From Mesorhizobium sp. M1D.F.Ca.ET.043.01.1.1 (lineage in GTDB: Bacteria > Pseudomonadota > Alphaproteobacteria > Rhizobiales > Rhizobiaceae), in contig NZ_CP034444.1 of the NCBI RefSeq assembly GCF_003952385.1, positions 3,224,001-3,288,000 of the forward strand: 64,000 nucleotides of DNA, in the 5' to 3' direction. Below, in pieces: positions 48,593 to 57,770 of this stretch (positions are counted from its first letter, which is position 1; the number at the start of each line of letters is the position of its first letter). The notes below the pieces were generated by a model, which saw only the letters and a program-made list of their open reading frames with translations, was not told the DNA's origin and did not search any database. The position numbers and the translations under genes were made by a program.

Positions 48593-50086
48593 CTAGGCGG
48601 GGCGGCGCAGGCCGTTGCGCGCCTGGTCGAGCCGCACCGGCTGGTCGGGGATGGTGACGGCGAAGACGGTGCGGCCGCCGATCGATTCGACCAGCTCCAC
48701 CGTGCCGCCATGGGCGCGGATCAGCTCATGGGCGATCGCCAGGCCAAGGCCGGTGCCGCCGCTGCGCGCCGAGCCGCGGAAGGCGGCGAACAGGTTCTCG
48801 CGCGCCTTGGGCGGCAGGCCGGGGCCGGTGTCCGTCACCGTGATGCGGCTGACGCTGCCAAGCCGCTCGGCCGAGACGGCGAGCCGGCGCACCACCGCGC
48901 TCTCGGTATCGGCGGCCATGGCCTGCACCGCGTTGCGGCAGAGATTGGTGAGCACGCGGAACAGCTGGTCGGAATCGGCATCGACCTCGAAGGTGAGCTC
49001 GACGGCATTGATGAACTCGATGCCTTCCTCGATGTCGAGCAGGCCGTGCACGTCGTCGACCAGCTGACGCAGCCTGAGGCGCCGGCGCGACGGCGCCGGC
49101 TCCTGCGTGCGGCCATAGGCGAGCACGCCTTCCGAATAGGCGACGGCGCGGTCGAGGGCGCGCAGGAGCTTCGGCGCGAAGGCCTGCACGGTCGGGTCCT
49201 TCACCTGGCGCAGGCGGTCCGACATCAGTTGCGCGGAGGCGAGGATGTTGCGCATGTCATGGTTGATCTTCGAGACGGCGAGGCCGAGGTCGGCGAGGTG
49301 CTTCTGCTCGGAAAGCATTTTTTGCAGCCGATCCTGCATCTGCGCCAGCTCGCGCTCGGCCACCCCGATCTCGTCGGCGCGCTCGGTCGGGCAGATGATG
49401 CGACCGGGATCGTCGGGCGCTTCGGAGAAGGACAGGATCGAGCGCGTCATGGTGCGGATCGGGCCGATCATGATGAGGTCGATCGCCGCATAGACGAGCA
49501 TGGCCGTGAACAGCGAGATCAGCAGCGAGACGACGGCGACGTTGCGCGAATAGCGCAGCATCGCGTTGCGCAGGCTGCGATCCGGCATGATCAGCTCGAA
49601 TTCCTTGTCGCTGTCGCCTACCGGACCGAAGACGCGCAGCATGCGGTTGCCGCCGGCGAACAGCGTTTCCAGCGCGCCTGTCATGCCGTTGACCAGGCCG
49701 ACATTGGCGATGTCGACATGCTCGTCGACCTTCGGCGGCATGTCGGCCACGACCAGCAGCCGCGAGACGCCGCCGTCGCGCACCGCGATCGCCTTGGCGC
49801 CGATCGCCATCAGCACGTCGTTCTGGGCGGCATGCGACAGCGAGTTGGGCTCGCCCTGCAACAGAACGATCGAGACGGCGGCGGCGGTGCTCAGCCGCTC
49901 CTTCAGCCAGTTCACGCGGTAGCTGGCGATCCAGGGCAGGAAGATCAGGATTTCGGCGAGCAGCACGAAGACGATGGTGAGAAGCAAAAGCTTTGTCGAC
50001 AGGCCGCGCGACAGCGGCACCCGCCGCGGAGAACTCGCTTCCGCCGGGCGTGCCTTTTCATCCGTGGACAGGACTTCACTCGTCAT
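48593..50086 (-). CDS. Sensor histidine kinase
   Basis: This 497-residue inner-membrane kinase has a first helix at about residues 30-50 (LLLLTIVFVLLAEILIFLPW), a periplasmic sensor region (about 55-180), a second helix (about 185-210), then a HAMP-like linker and coiled coil. The phospho-acceptor segment is VSKINHDMRNILA (about residue 275). The ATPase domain has N-box NLCRNAVQAM, G1 DTGPGLP and G2 GGTGLGLAIA. The D-M-R-N form after the histidine is typical of the HWE/HisKA variants in rhizobia. No response regulator gene is adjacent, so it is an orphan. It is divergent from rpmH. Confidence 0.92.
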   Translation of the reverse strand: MTSEVLSTDEKARPAEASSPRRVPLSRGLSTKLLLLTIVFVLLAEILIFLPWIASYRVNWLKERLSTAAAVSIVLLQGEPNSLSHAAQNDVLMAIGAKAIAVRDGGVSRLLVVADMPPKVDEHVDIANVGLVNGMTGALETLFAGGNRMLRVFGPVGDSDKEFELIMPDRSLRNAMLRYSRNVAVVSLLISLFTAMLVYAAIDLIMIGPIRTMTRSILSFSEAPDDPGRIICPTERADEIGVAERELAQMQDRLQKMLSEQKHLADLGLAVSKINHDMRNILASAQLMSDRLRQVKDPTVQAFAPKLLRALDRAVAYSEGVLAYGRTQEPAPSRRRLRLRQLVDDVHGLLDIEEGIEFINAVELTFEVDADSDQLFRVLTNLCRNAVQAMAADTESAVVRRLAVSAERLGSVSRITVTDTGPGLPPKARENLFAAFRGSARSGGTGLGLAIAHELIRAHGGTVELVESIGGRTVFAVTIPDQPVRLDQARNGLRRPA

Positions 50087-50189
50087 GACGCGGTTTTCAC
50101 GAAGGCTTGATCGGACAAGGTTATGCGATTTGCGGCTTTTTTGCCAATTTCACCCTTGGCCTCATGAAAAATGCCTCTGGGCAGGCCGG

Positions 50190-50218
50190 ATTGACTTCCA
50201 AAATCCTTCTTTCTATAA
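50190..50218 (+). promoter_or_regulatory. Promoter of rpmH-rnpA-yidC
   Basis: ATTGAC (50190-50195), exactly 17 bases, then CTATAA (50213-50218). This is one base off the alphaproteobacterial consensus in each hexamer. It lies about 125 bases upstream of rpmH with no other gene between. Confidence 0.78.
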
Positions 50219-50341
50219 GCCCGCTCACGCTCGGGCCATCCGTCCCGGCGCGGTTTCGATCGCGCCTAAAACCGGCCCGGCAAAGCTCCTGTTACAGAGT
50301 GACAGAATCAAGAAGGGCCGCACGCCGCGGTATTAAAACAA

Positions 50342-50476
50342 ATGAAGCGTACCTACCAACCGTCCAAACTCGTCCGCAAGCGCCGGCACGGTTTCCGTGC
50401 CCGCATGGCCACCAAGGGTGGCCGCGGCGTCGTCGCAGCCCGCCGCAATCGCGGCCGCAAGCGGCTCAGCGCCTGA
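50342..50476 (+). CDS. rpmH: 50S ribosomal protein L34
   Basis: The 44-residue, highly basic protein reads [20 protein letters not shown] and continues through [20 protein letters not shown] to the usual end KRLSA. This is the complete L34 sequence pattern. It is a large-subunit structural protein. It is followed 16 bases later by the putative start of rnpA, the universal arrangement near the bacterial origin-linked rpmH locus, although no origin or dnaA is seen here. A good promoter lies upstream. Confidence 0.98.
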   Translation: MKRTYQPSKLVRKRRHGFRARMATKGGRGVVAARRNRGRKRLSA

Positions 50477-50492
50477 ACGAAAGACGAGATCG

Positions 50493-50846
50493 TTGCCCGC
50501 AACCGGCAAGCCAAAAGGGAAAACTCCCGGGCGGCTTCTGAAACGCGCGGATTTCCTGGCTGTGCGCGGCGGCGAGAAGCGCCGCGGGCGGCTTTTTCTC
50601 GTCGAGGTTCTCGACCGTGGCGACGACCTTTCGCCGCGCGTCGGCTACACCGTCACCAAGAAGGTCGGCAACGCCGTGGTGCGCAACCGCGTCCGGCGGC
50701 GGCTCAGAGAAGCCGTGCGCACGCATGCCGCCGATGACATGGCGCCCGGCAATGACTATGTCATCGTCGGGCGCGAAGATGTGCTTGCCGTTCCGTTCGG
50801 CCAGTTGAAGGCCGAGCTCTCCCGCCGGCTGCGCGGAACACGATAG
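50493..50846 (+). CDS. rnpA: Ribonuclease P protein component
   Basis: The 117-residue basic protein has [15 protein letters not shown] near the N-terminus and the RNP motif region [18 protein letters not shown] (about 65-82), which binds the RNase P RNA for tRNA 5' maturation. There is no suitable ATG; TTG at 50493, with an AGACGAGA stretch just upstream, gives the normal family length. The longer frame that overlaps rpmH is not preferred. The next gene, yidC, begins 14 bases after the stop. Confidence 0.93.
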   Translation: MPATGKPKGKTPGRLLKRADFLAVRGGEKRRGRLFLVEVLDRGDDLSPRVGYTVTKKVGNAVVRNRVRRRLREAVRTHAADDMAPGNDYVIVGREDVLAVPFGQLKAELSRRLRGTR

Positions 50847-50860
50847 GCCAAGGGCTTTCG

Positions 50861-52681
50861 ATGGAAAACAACCGCAATTTCTTCATCACGATCGCGCTTT
50901 CGGTGCTGGTCCTGACGCTGTGGCAGGTGTTCTACATGAACCCGCGCATGGAGCAGCAGCGCGAGCAGGCCCGCATCGAGCAGCAGCGCGCCGAGGCGCA
51001 GAAGAAGGAAGCGGGCGGCGCCGCCAATTCCGGCGCGGCTGGCACTCAGGCTCCGGCGCCGGGCAGCGTTCCGAGCGTGCCGGGCAGCGAGGCCGTCACG
51101 GCGGCCGGCCGCGATCAGGCTGTTGCGGCGTCGAAGCGCATCAAGATCGACACGCCGAGCCTCGAAGGCTCGATCAACCTCACCGGCGCGCGCCTCGACG
51201 ACCTGAGGCTGAAACACTATCGCGAGACGGTCGACAAGAACTCGCCCGAGATCGAGCTGCTCAACCCCTCGTCACTGCCCAACGGCTATTTCGCCGAGAT
51301 CGGCTTCGTCGGCAACGACAAGACCGGAGCGGTGCCGGGCGCGGAGACGGTGTGGACGGTGGACGGCAATCCGACGCTGACGCCGACGACGCCGGTGACG
51401 CTCACCTACACCAACGACAAGGGCCTGACCTTCAAGCGCGCCATCTCGGTCGACAACGACTATATGTTCACCGTCTCCGATACCGTGCAGAATTCGGGCA
51501 GCGTCCCCGTCTCGCTGTTCAACTACGGCCGCGTCACCCGCTACGACAAGCCGGCCGTCGCCAGCACCTATGTGCTGCACGAGGGCCTGATAGGCTATAC
51601 CGGCACAGAAGGCCTGCAGGAACACAAATACGCGTCGATCGAGAAGGACAAGCAGTTCCAGCCTGGCAAGTCGACCGACGGCTGGCTCGGCATCACCGAC
51701 AAATACTGGGCGGTGACGCTGGTGCCGACCGAAAAGCAGCCGTTCCAGCCGCGCTATGCCTATTTCGAGGACGGCCGCCACCGCTATCAGTCCGATTTCC
51801 TGACCGATGCGATCAACGTCGATGCCGGCCAGTCCGCGACGGTCGAGACTGAAGTGTTCGCTGGTGCCAAGGAAGTCGCCAAGATCAACGCTTACGAGGA
51901 AGACCGCCACATCAAGCGCTTCGACCTCCTGATCGACTGGGGCTGGTTCCACTTCATCACCAAGCCGATGTTCTGGCTGATCGACACGCTCTACAAATTC
52001 TTCGGCAATTTCGGGCTGGCGATCCTGGCCACCACCATCATCGTCAAGGCCATCTTCTTCCCTCTGGCCAACAAGTCCTACGCTTCGATGGCAAACATGA
52101 AGAAGGTGCAGCCGAAGATGCTGGAAATCCGCGAGAAATACGCGGACGACAAGATGAAGCAGCAGCAGGCGATGATGGAGCTCTACAAGACCGAGAAGAT
52201 CAATCCGCTGGCCGGTTGCTGGCCGGTGGCGCTGCAGATCCCGGTGTTCTTCTCGCTCTACAAGGTGCTCTACATCACCATCGAGATGCGGCATGCGCCG
52301 TTCTTCGGCTGGATCCACGACCTTGCGGCGCCCGATCCGACCTCGGTGTTCAACCTGTTCGGCCTGCTGCCTTTCGCGCCGCCGGCTTTCCTGCCGCATC
52401 TCGGCGCCTGGGCGGTGGTGATGGGCATCACCATGTTCCTGCAGATGCGCATGAACCCGGCGCCGCCGGACCCGACGCAGGCCGCGGTGTTCACCTGGAT
52501 GCCGGTGATCTTCACCTTCATGATGGGCAGCTTCCCCGCCGGCCTCGTCATCTACTGGGCCTGGAACAACCTGCTCTCGATCCTGCAGCAGGGCGTGATC
52601 ATGAAGCGCCAGGGCGCCAAGATCGAATTGTGGGACAATCTGGCAGCGATGTTCCGCAAGAAACCATCGCCGGCGGAGTAG
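50861..52681 (+). CDS. yidC: Membrane protein insertase YidC
   Basis: The 606-residue inner-membrane insertase has an N-terminal helix (about 7-25, FFITIALSVLVLTLWQVFY), an Ala/Gln/Pro-rich linker and a large periplasmic beta domain (about 85-350). The conserved five-helix core (about 365-590) follows, with KSYASMANMKKVQPKM in the cytoplasmic hairpin and the hydrophilic-groove helix. It inserts and folds membrane proteins with or without SecYEG. It lies in the rpmH-rnpA-yidC operon with no yidD between. A strong terminator follows. Confidence 0.97.
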   Translation: MENNRNFFITIALSVLVLTLWQVFYMNPRMEQQREQARIEQQRAEAQKKEAGGAANSGAAGTQAPAPGSVPSVPGSEAVTAAGRDQAVAASKRIKIDTPSLEGSINLTGARLDDLRLKHYRETVDKNSPEIELLNPSSLPNGYFAEIGFVGNDKTGAVPGAETVWTVDGNPTLTPTTPVTLTYTNDKGLTFKRAISVDNDYMFTVSDTVQNSGSVPVSLFNYGRVTRYDKPAVASTYVLHEGLIGYTGTEGLQEHKYASIEKDKQFQPGKSTDGWLGITDKYWAVTLVPTEKQPFQPRYAYFEDGRHRYQSDFLTDAINVDAGQSATVETEVFAGAKEVAKINAYEEDRHIKRFDLLIDWGWFHFITKPMFWLIDTLYKFFGNFGLAILATTIIVKAIFFPLANKSYASMANMKKVQPKMLEIREKYADDKMKQQQAMMELYKTEKINPLAGCWPVALQIPVFFSLYKVLYITIEMRHAPFFGWIHDLAAPDPTSVFNLFGLLPFAPPAFLPHLGAWAVVMGITMFLQMRMNPAPPDPTQAAVFTWMPVIFTFMMGSFPAGLVIYWAWNNLLSILQQGVIMKRQGAKIELWDNLAAMFRKKPSPAE

Positions 52682-52704
52682 CCGGCGTCACATCACCGAC
52701 AACG

Positions 52705-52733
52705 AAAACCCCGGGCTTGCCCGGGGTTTTTTT
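52705..52733 (+). terminator. Rho-independent terminator after yidC
   Basis: An 11-bp perfect stem (AAAACCCCGGG / CCCGGGGTTTT) with a 4-base loop CTTG is followed by a T-run. It lies 23 bases after the yidC stop. Confidence 0.95.
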
Positions 52734-52952
52734 GTCGTCGCCGGAAACTCAGGCCGGGCGTTCCTCGTAGATTCTTTCGGTCCTCCCCAATAAGGCCGGG
52801 ACGGCTTCCGGCGCGACGACGCCGGTGTTTGGGAGGCCGTCCGGCAGGCCGGGGTCCCGCGCTGCTTCGCGGGATCCCGGTTGCGCGGGTAGACCGCACA
52901 GCCGCATGTCCATATAAGCTGCGCTATCGCTGCAAGGCGGACGGAGCAGCCC

Positions 52953-53590
52953 ATGACCGGACCCAATCCCCACATCAAGCATCCGATTGCGATGCATCCG
53001 CGCGTCGGCTTCCTGAAGCCGCTGGTCACCGCGCCGAACATCGAGATCGGCGACTTCACCTATTACGACGACCCCGACGGTCCCGACAAATTCGCCGAGA
53101 AATGCGTGCTGCACCACTATCCCTTCATCGGCGACAGGCTGATCATCGGCAAGTTCTGCGCCATCGCCGAGGGCGCGCGCTTCATCATGAACGGGGCCAA
53201 CCACGCGATGTCGGGCTTCTCGACCTACCGTTCAACATTTTCGGCCATGGCTGGGAGGAAGGCTTCGACCCTGAGACATGGTCCAGGGAGATCCGTGGCG
53301 ACACGGTGGTCGGCAACGATGTCTGGATCGGCATGGACGCGGTGATCATGCCCGGCGTGAAGATCGGCCATGGCGCCATCGTCGCGGCGAAATCGGTTGT
53401 CACGCACGACGTGCCGCCCTATGCGATCGTCGCCGGCAACGCGGCCAAGGTGGTGAAGATGCGCTTCGACGAGTTCACGGCGCGGCGGCTGTTGAAGGCG
53501 GCCTGGTGGGATTGGCCGGTCGACAGGATCGGCCGCAACCTCGACGCCATTCGTGGCGCCGACATTTCAAAGCTGGAGGCCGCGGTTTGA
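52953..53590 (+). pseudogene. Vat/CatB-type xenobiotic acetyltransferase with a single-base frameshift
   Basis: The first frame (52953-53228) encodes MTGPNPHIKHPIAMHPRVGF, the IEIGDFTYYDDPDG segment and GKFCAIAEGARFIMNGANHAMSG. These are typical of hexapeptide-repeat acetyltransferases of the streptogramin/chloramphenicol (Vat/XAT) family. From about 53229 the family continues in another frame: [18 protein letters not shown] and [20 protein letters not shown]. The change is explained by one missing C (TAC-CG-TTC instead of TAC-CCG-TTC). Otherwise the reading is intact for about 212 residues. It is either a recent pseudogene or a sequencing error. Its last codon overlaps the engB start. Confidence 0.85.
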
Positions 53591-54258
53591 ACGCGCCGAA
53601 TAGAACCACGAACGAAACCGCGATAAGTCCGGAGCTGTTCACCCGAGCGTGGATCTTCATCCGCGGCGTGCCGTCGATGAAGTTCCTGCCGCCGGAGGGA
53701 CCGCCGGAGATCGCCTTTGCCGGCCGCTCCAATGTCGGCAAGTCGTCGCTGATCAACGCGCTGGTCGGCCAGAATGGGCTGGCGCGCACCTCCAACACGC
53801 CGGGACGCACGCAGGAGCTCAATTATTTCGTGCCGGACGGCTTCTCCGGCGAGGGCGCCGACCTGCCGCCGATGGCGCTGGTCGACATGCCGGGCTACGG
53901 CTACGCCAGCGCGCCGAAGGACAAGGTCGACGCCTGGACGAAGCTGATCTTCGAATATCTGCAGGGACGCGTCACGCTGAAGCGCGTCTATGTGCTGATC
54001 GATGCTCGCCACGGCATCAAGGCCAAGGACGAGGAAGTGCTGTCGCTTCTCGACAAGGCGGCGGTGTCCTACCAGATCGTGCTGACCAAGACCGACAAGA
54101 TCAAGGCGGCCGGCGTGCCGAAGCTGATCGAGGAGACGCTGGCCAGGATCAAGAAACGGCCTGCGGCCTTTCCCGCGGTCCTGGCGACATCGTCGGAAAA
54201 GGCCGCGGGGCTCGACGAGCTGCGCGCGGCGATCGCGCTGGTGGCGAACGGCGGCTGA
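53587..54258 (+). CDS. engB: Ribosome biogenesis GTPase EngB/YihA
   Basis: The 223-residue GTPase has the TRAFAC fold: G1 GRSNVGKSS (about residues 46-54), G3 [12 protein letters not shown]4 TKTDK and G5 TSSEKAAG. The preceding segment PEIAFAG and the following [14 protein letters not shown] are specific to EngB. It acts in late 50S subunit assembly. The only upstream start that gives the family N-terminus is TTG at 53587, overlapping the stop of the acetyltransferase frame by four bases (TTGA). Its expression may therefore have depended on translation of the now frameshifted gene. Confidence 0.94.
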   Translation: MNAPNRTTNETAISPELFTRAWIFIRGVPSMKFLPPEGPPEIAFAGRSNVGKSSLINALVGQNGLARTSNTPGRTQELNYFVPDGFSGEGADLPPMALVDMPGYGYASAPKDKVDAWTKLIFEYLQGRVTLKRVYVLIDARHGIKAKDEEVLSLLDKAAVSYQIVLTKTDKIKAAGVPKLIEETLARIKKRPAAFPAVLATSSEKAAGLDELRAAIALVANGG

Positions 54259-54326
54259 CGTCCGCCGGAACGTCGCAGCCAGACAAGTCAGGACGAAAGC
54301 CGCATCCGCCGGCTTGACGATCCTGC

Positions 54327-56720
54327 TCAGGCCGTTTCGTCGCGTTCCGGCGCGTGGTCCCGCCGGCCGGCCAGGATTTCGCGCTTGCCGACGTGGTTGG
54401 GGACGCCGACCAGGCCCTCCTTCTCCATGCGTTCGACCAGCGAGGCGGCGCGGTTGTAGCCGATGCCGAGGCGGCGCTGGATGTAGGAGGTCGAGCATTT
54501 CTTGTCGCGCTTGACCACCTTGACGGCTTCCTCGTAGAGGGCGTCGCCATCCTCGGCGTCGATCGAGCCCTTGTCGAAGACCGGACCCGCGTCGGCCTGG
54601 TCTTCCTCCGCTTCCTCGTCGGCGGTGACGGTGTCGAGATACTCCGGGCGCCCCTGCGCCTTCAGATGCGCCACGACGTGTTCTACCTCCAGGTCGGAGA
54701 CGAAGGGGCCATGCACGCGCACGATGCGCCCGCCGCCGGCCATGTGCAGCATGTCGCCCTGGCCGAGCAGCTGCTCGGCGCCCTGCTCACCGAGGATGGT
54801 GCGGCTGTCGATCTTGGACGTCACCTGGAAGGAGATGCGGGTGGGGAAATTGGCCTTGATGGTGCCGGTGATGACATCGACCGACGGGCGCTGCGTGGCC
54901 ATGATCAGGTGGATGCCGGCGGCGCGGGCCATCTGCGCCAGCCGCTGGATGGCGCCTTCGATCTCCTTGCCGGCCACCATCATCAGGTCGGCCATCTCGT
55001 CGACGATGATGACGATGTAGGGCATCGGCGCGAGGTCGATCTCCCGTTCCTCGAACAGCGGTTCGCCCGTGCCCTTCTCGAAGCCTGTCTGCACCTGCAT
55101 GACCACGACCTCGCCCTTGTCGCGGGCGCTTGCGGCGCGCTGGTTGTAACCGTCGATGTTGCGCACGCCGAGGCGCGCCATCTTGCGGTAGCGCTCCTCC
55201 ATCTCGCGCACCGCCCATTTGAGCGCGGTGACCGCCTTCTTGGAATCGGTGACGACGGGCGTGAGCAGATGCGGGATGCCGTCATAGACGGACAGTTCCA
55301 GCATCTTGGGGTCGACCATGATCAGGCGGCATTCCTCCGGCTTCATCCGGTAGAGCAGCGAAAGGATCATGGTGTTGATGGCGACCGACTTGCCCGAGCC
55401 GGTGGTGCCCGCGACCAGCAGATGCGGCATCTTGGCCAGGTCGGCGATGACCGGCTCGCCGCCGATCGTCTTGCCGAGGCCGAGCGCCAGCTTGCAGGAC
55501 GTGTTGCGGAAGCCGCCCGATTCGATCAGCTCGCGGAAATAGACCGTCTCCCGGGTTTCGTTGGGCAGTTCGATGCCGATGACGTTGCGACCTGGCACGA
55601 CGGCGACGCGCGCCGAGATGGCCGACATGGAGCGGGCGATGTCGTCGGCCAGCCCGATGACGCGGCTGGATTTCACGCCCGGCGCCGGCTCGAACTCGTA
55701 GAGGGTGACGACCGGACCCGGCCGTACGTGGATGATCTCGCCCTTGACGCCGAAATCCTCCAGCACGCTTTCGAGCAGGTCGGCGTTCTGCTCCATCCGC
55801 TCCTGCGACATGTAGAAGCCCTGGCCCTCCGGCGGCATCTGCAGCAGATCCTCGGCGGGAAGCGCGTAGCCGGCCGAAGCTGCCGGCGACGTGACCTTGC
55901 CGGCGACAGGCAGGGACGGCGCCGTCCGGTCGCTCCTTGGCTTGGAAACCGGCGCGGCGACCGCTGCTTCCGGCACGCGCTGTTCGATCTCCATTGGGGC
56001 GGGCTGGACGGCGGGCGGGCCGGCCGGTGCCGTCACCGGGGCCAAGCCCGCGGAGTGCCCGTTCGAGCGCCATTCGATGACGCGGTAGAACGACGTTGCC
56101 TCGCCGATGGGGCGGGACTGTCTCGGCTGCGCCTTCGGAGCAACGTGTGCCAGTAAAGGAACGGCCGGCTGCGCCGGCTCGTTCAGGCGTGCCCGCGCCA
56201 GGCGCTCGGCGAGCAAGGGCATGCTGAACTCGAAAAACGCATCGTCGGAAAGATAGGACCAGCGAAATTTCGGCGGCTGCGGCTTTTGCGCCGAAGGCGC
56301 TGCCGCCCGCGGCGCGGCGACGGCCTGCGGCGGCTTGGCAGAGGCTGCAGTGGGAATTGCCCTGACCGGGTTGGCCGCCGAGGGGGCCGGCGGCGCAGGG
56401 CGGATGGAATCGCCGATGGGGGCCGCCTTGGCCGGCGCTTCATCATCCGGCTGCGGTGCGGGCCGCTTGTCGGCATCCGGCGTGCGGGTGAACCGCACAT
56501 TGGGCGCGAGGAAGAAATATTGCTGCCAGGCCGGAGGGCCGAATTCGTCGCCGGCCGAATCGGCGGCGGTCGATTCAACGGCGGCTCGCAGCGTGACGAC
56601 CTGGCCCGTTTGCCCCTGCGGTACTGGAGCCGCGCCATGGTGCTGCGCGTCTTCCGGACGGCTGTCGTCGTTGTCGCCATAGGCAGAGACGCCGGAAGGA
56701 TTGGCACGGGAGAAACGCAT
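54327..56720 (-). CDS. ftsK: FtsK/SpoIIIE-type DNA translocase lacking the N-terminal membrane domain
   Basis: The 797-residue protein has a Pro/Ala-rich, disordered N-terminal region (about 1-290) with no transmembrane helix. The FtsK alpha/beta motor follows (about 310-700: Walker [10 protein letters not shown] at about 436-444, Walker [13 protein letters not shown] at about 570, [13 protein letters not shown]). A C-terminal winged-helix gamma domain ends it (about 725-785, [17 protein letters not shown]). It should pump double-stranded DNA but is not anchored like classical FtsK. Rhizobiales often carry a second, full-length FtsK elsewhere. The start MRFSRANP was preferred over MSRDTF 45 bases upstream; either gives no membrane segment. 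Confidence 0.92.
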   Translation of the reverse strand: MRFSRANPSGVSAYGDNDDSRPEDAQHHGAAPVPQGQTGQVVTLRAAVESTAADSAGDEFGPPAWQQYFFLAPNVRFTRTPDADKRPAPQPDDEAPAKAAPIGDSIRPAPPAPSAANPVRAIPTAASAKPPQAVAAPRAAAPSAQKPQPPKFRWSYLSDDAFFEFSMPLLAERLARARLNEPAQPAVPLLAHVAPKAQPRQSRPIGEATSFYRVIEWRSNGHSAGLAPVTAPAGPPAVQPAPMEIEQRVPEAAVAAPVSKPRSDRTAPSLPVAGKVTSPAASAGYALPAEDLLQMPPEGQGFYMSQERMEQNADLLESVLEDFGVKGEIIHVRPGPVVTLYEFEPAPGVKSSRVIGLADDIARSMSAISARVAVVPGRNVIGIELPNETRETVYFRELIESGGFRNTSCKLALGLGKTIGGEPVIADLAKMPHLLVAGTTGSGKSVAINTMILSLLYRMKPEECRLIMVDPKMLELSVYDGIPHLLTPVVTDSKKAVTALKWAVREMEERYRKMARLGVRNIDGYNQRAASARDKGEVVVMQVQTGFEKGTGEPLFEEREIDLAPMPYIVIIVDEMADLMMVAGKEIEGAIQRLAQMARAAGIHLIMATQRPSVDVITGTIKANFPTRISFQVTSKIDSRTILGEQGAEQLLGQGDMLHMAGGGRIVRVHGPFVSDLEVEHVVAHLKAQGRPEYLDTVTADEEAEEDQADAGPVFDKGSIDAEDGDALYEEAVKVVKRDKKCSTSYIQRRLGIGYNRAASLVERMEKEGLVGVPNHVGKREILAGRRDHAPERDETA

Positions 56721-56936
56721 GGATGTCACACTCGAGATTCGCCGAACAAACGTGTCCCGAGACATAGGAACCGATGGTTAACAACCTCTTCCGGAGGTTC
56801 CGCGAAAGTGCCGATCGACGGGTCGATTCGGGCTGGAAGAAGGACGTGCCCGGCGGGCATGGAGGCCTGTCCAGGCGATGCGCGCGCAGCGTCGGTGAAC
56901 GCACGCCGCGATCCTTCGCCATCGCGCTTCGAGCTT

Positions 56937-57635
56937 TCACGCCGGTTCCGACACCTGCTCTTCCGCCTCAAGCTTTTCAGTGCCGTAGGCCTTGAGGAAG
57001 ACGTTCACGCCGGAGCGGACGACATGCTCGATCTCGGCCTGGCTCGGCGCCTTGGTGCGATAGGAGAAGATACATTGGCGGAACAGGCCGGCCAAGCACA
57101 GCTCGGTGAACTGGTAGGCGGCGAGGTCGACATCGTCGATCTTCAAGAGGCCGCGTTCGACGGCTTCGTTGAGGAAGACCATGACCTTGTCGTGGCCGCG
57201 CTTCGGCCCACGCTCGTAGAAGCGGGCACCAAGCTCGGGAATCCTGTCGGAGGCGCCGACCACCGTGCGCTGCGCCTGGATGACCTTGGCCGAGGTGATC
57301 TTTGCCGACAGCACCATGCCGAACTTCACCAGCGTCTTGCGCAGGTCGTCGAAATGGTCGAGCACTTCGTACATGTTCTTGAAGATGGTGCCGCGCTCTT
57401 CCTCGATGAGGGCCTCGAACAGCTCTTCCTTGTTGGCGAAATAGACGTAGATCGTGCCCTTCGACACGCCGGCCTCGCGCGTGATGTCGTTCATCGACGC
57501 GGCTTCGAAACCCTTGTCTATGAAGACGCGGCGCGCGCCTTCGATGATCTGGGCCCGCTTGACCGGATCCTGCCCTGCCGCCGGACGGCCTTTGCGCAGG
57601 TCGAGCAGATCGCTATCCGCTGTCGTTTCGACCAT
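56937..57635 (-). CDS. TetR family repressor of the adjacent efflux operon
   Basis: The 232-residue protein has a TetR helix-turn-helix (about 29-75: AQIIEGARRVFIDKGFEAAS, ITREAGVSKGTIYVYFANKE) and a helical ligand domain with TetR_C-like features. GAGG lies ten bases before this ATG; a GTG nine bases upstream is too close to a ribosome site. It is divergent from the EmrA-type gene, and the 135 bases between hold two palindromic operators and a promoter. So it is the likely local repressor responding to an efflux substrate. Confidence 0.93.
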   Translation of the reverse strand: MVETTADSDLLDLRKGRPAAGQDPVKRAQIIEGARRVFIDKGFEAASMNDITREAGVSKGTIYVYFANKEELFEALIEEERGTIFKNMYEVLDHFDDLRKTLVKFGMVLSAKITSAKVIQAQRTVVGASDRIPELGARFYERGPKRGHDKVMVFLNEAVERGLLKIDDVDLAAYQFTELCLAGLFRQCIFSYRTKAPSQAEIEHVVRSGVNVFLKAYGTEKLEAEEQVSEPA

Positions 57636-57658
57636 TAAAGTCACACCTCACGAAATAT

Positions 57659-57742
57659 TTCGAACCAAGCGGTTCGATTTGCACTTGATATGGGCCTCTT
57701 TCCGTACTATGTCAATGACCAATTCGAACCGAACGGTTCAGT
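57659..57742. promoter_or_regulatory. Two TetR operators flanking the emrA promoter
   Basis: The sites are TTCGAACCAAGCGGTTCGAT (57659-57678) and TTCGAACCGAACGGTTCAGT (57723-57742), both palindromes around GAACC-GGTTC. Between them lies CTTGAT (57684), exactly 17 bases, then CTATGT (57707). Repressor bound to both could occlude or loop the promoter. Confidence 0.8.
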
Positions 57743-57770
57743 CTGACTGACTTTACCCAGAGAGATTATC

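Noticed and set aside
50100..50476. Chromosomal replication origin near rpmH
   Set aside because: rpmH lies close to oriC in many bacteria, but no dnaA gene, DnaA-box cluster (TTATCCACA type) or AT-rich unwinding region is seen; rhizobial origins usually lie near hemE.
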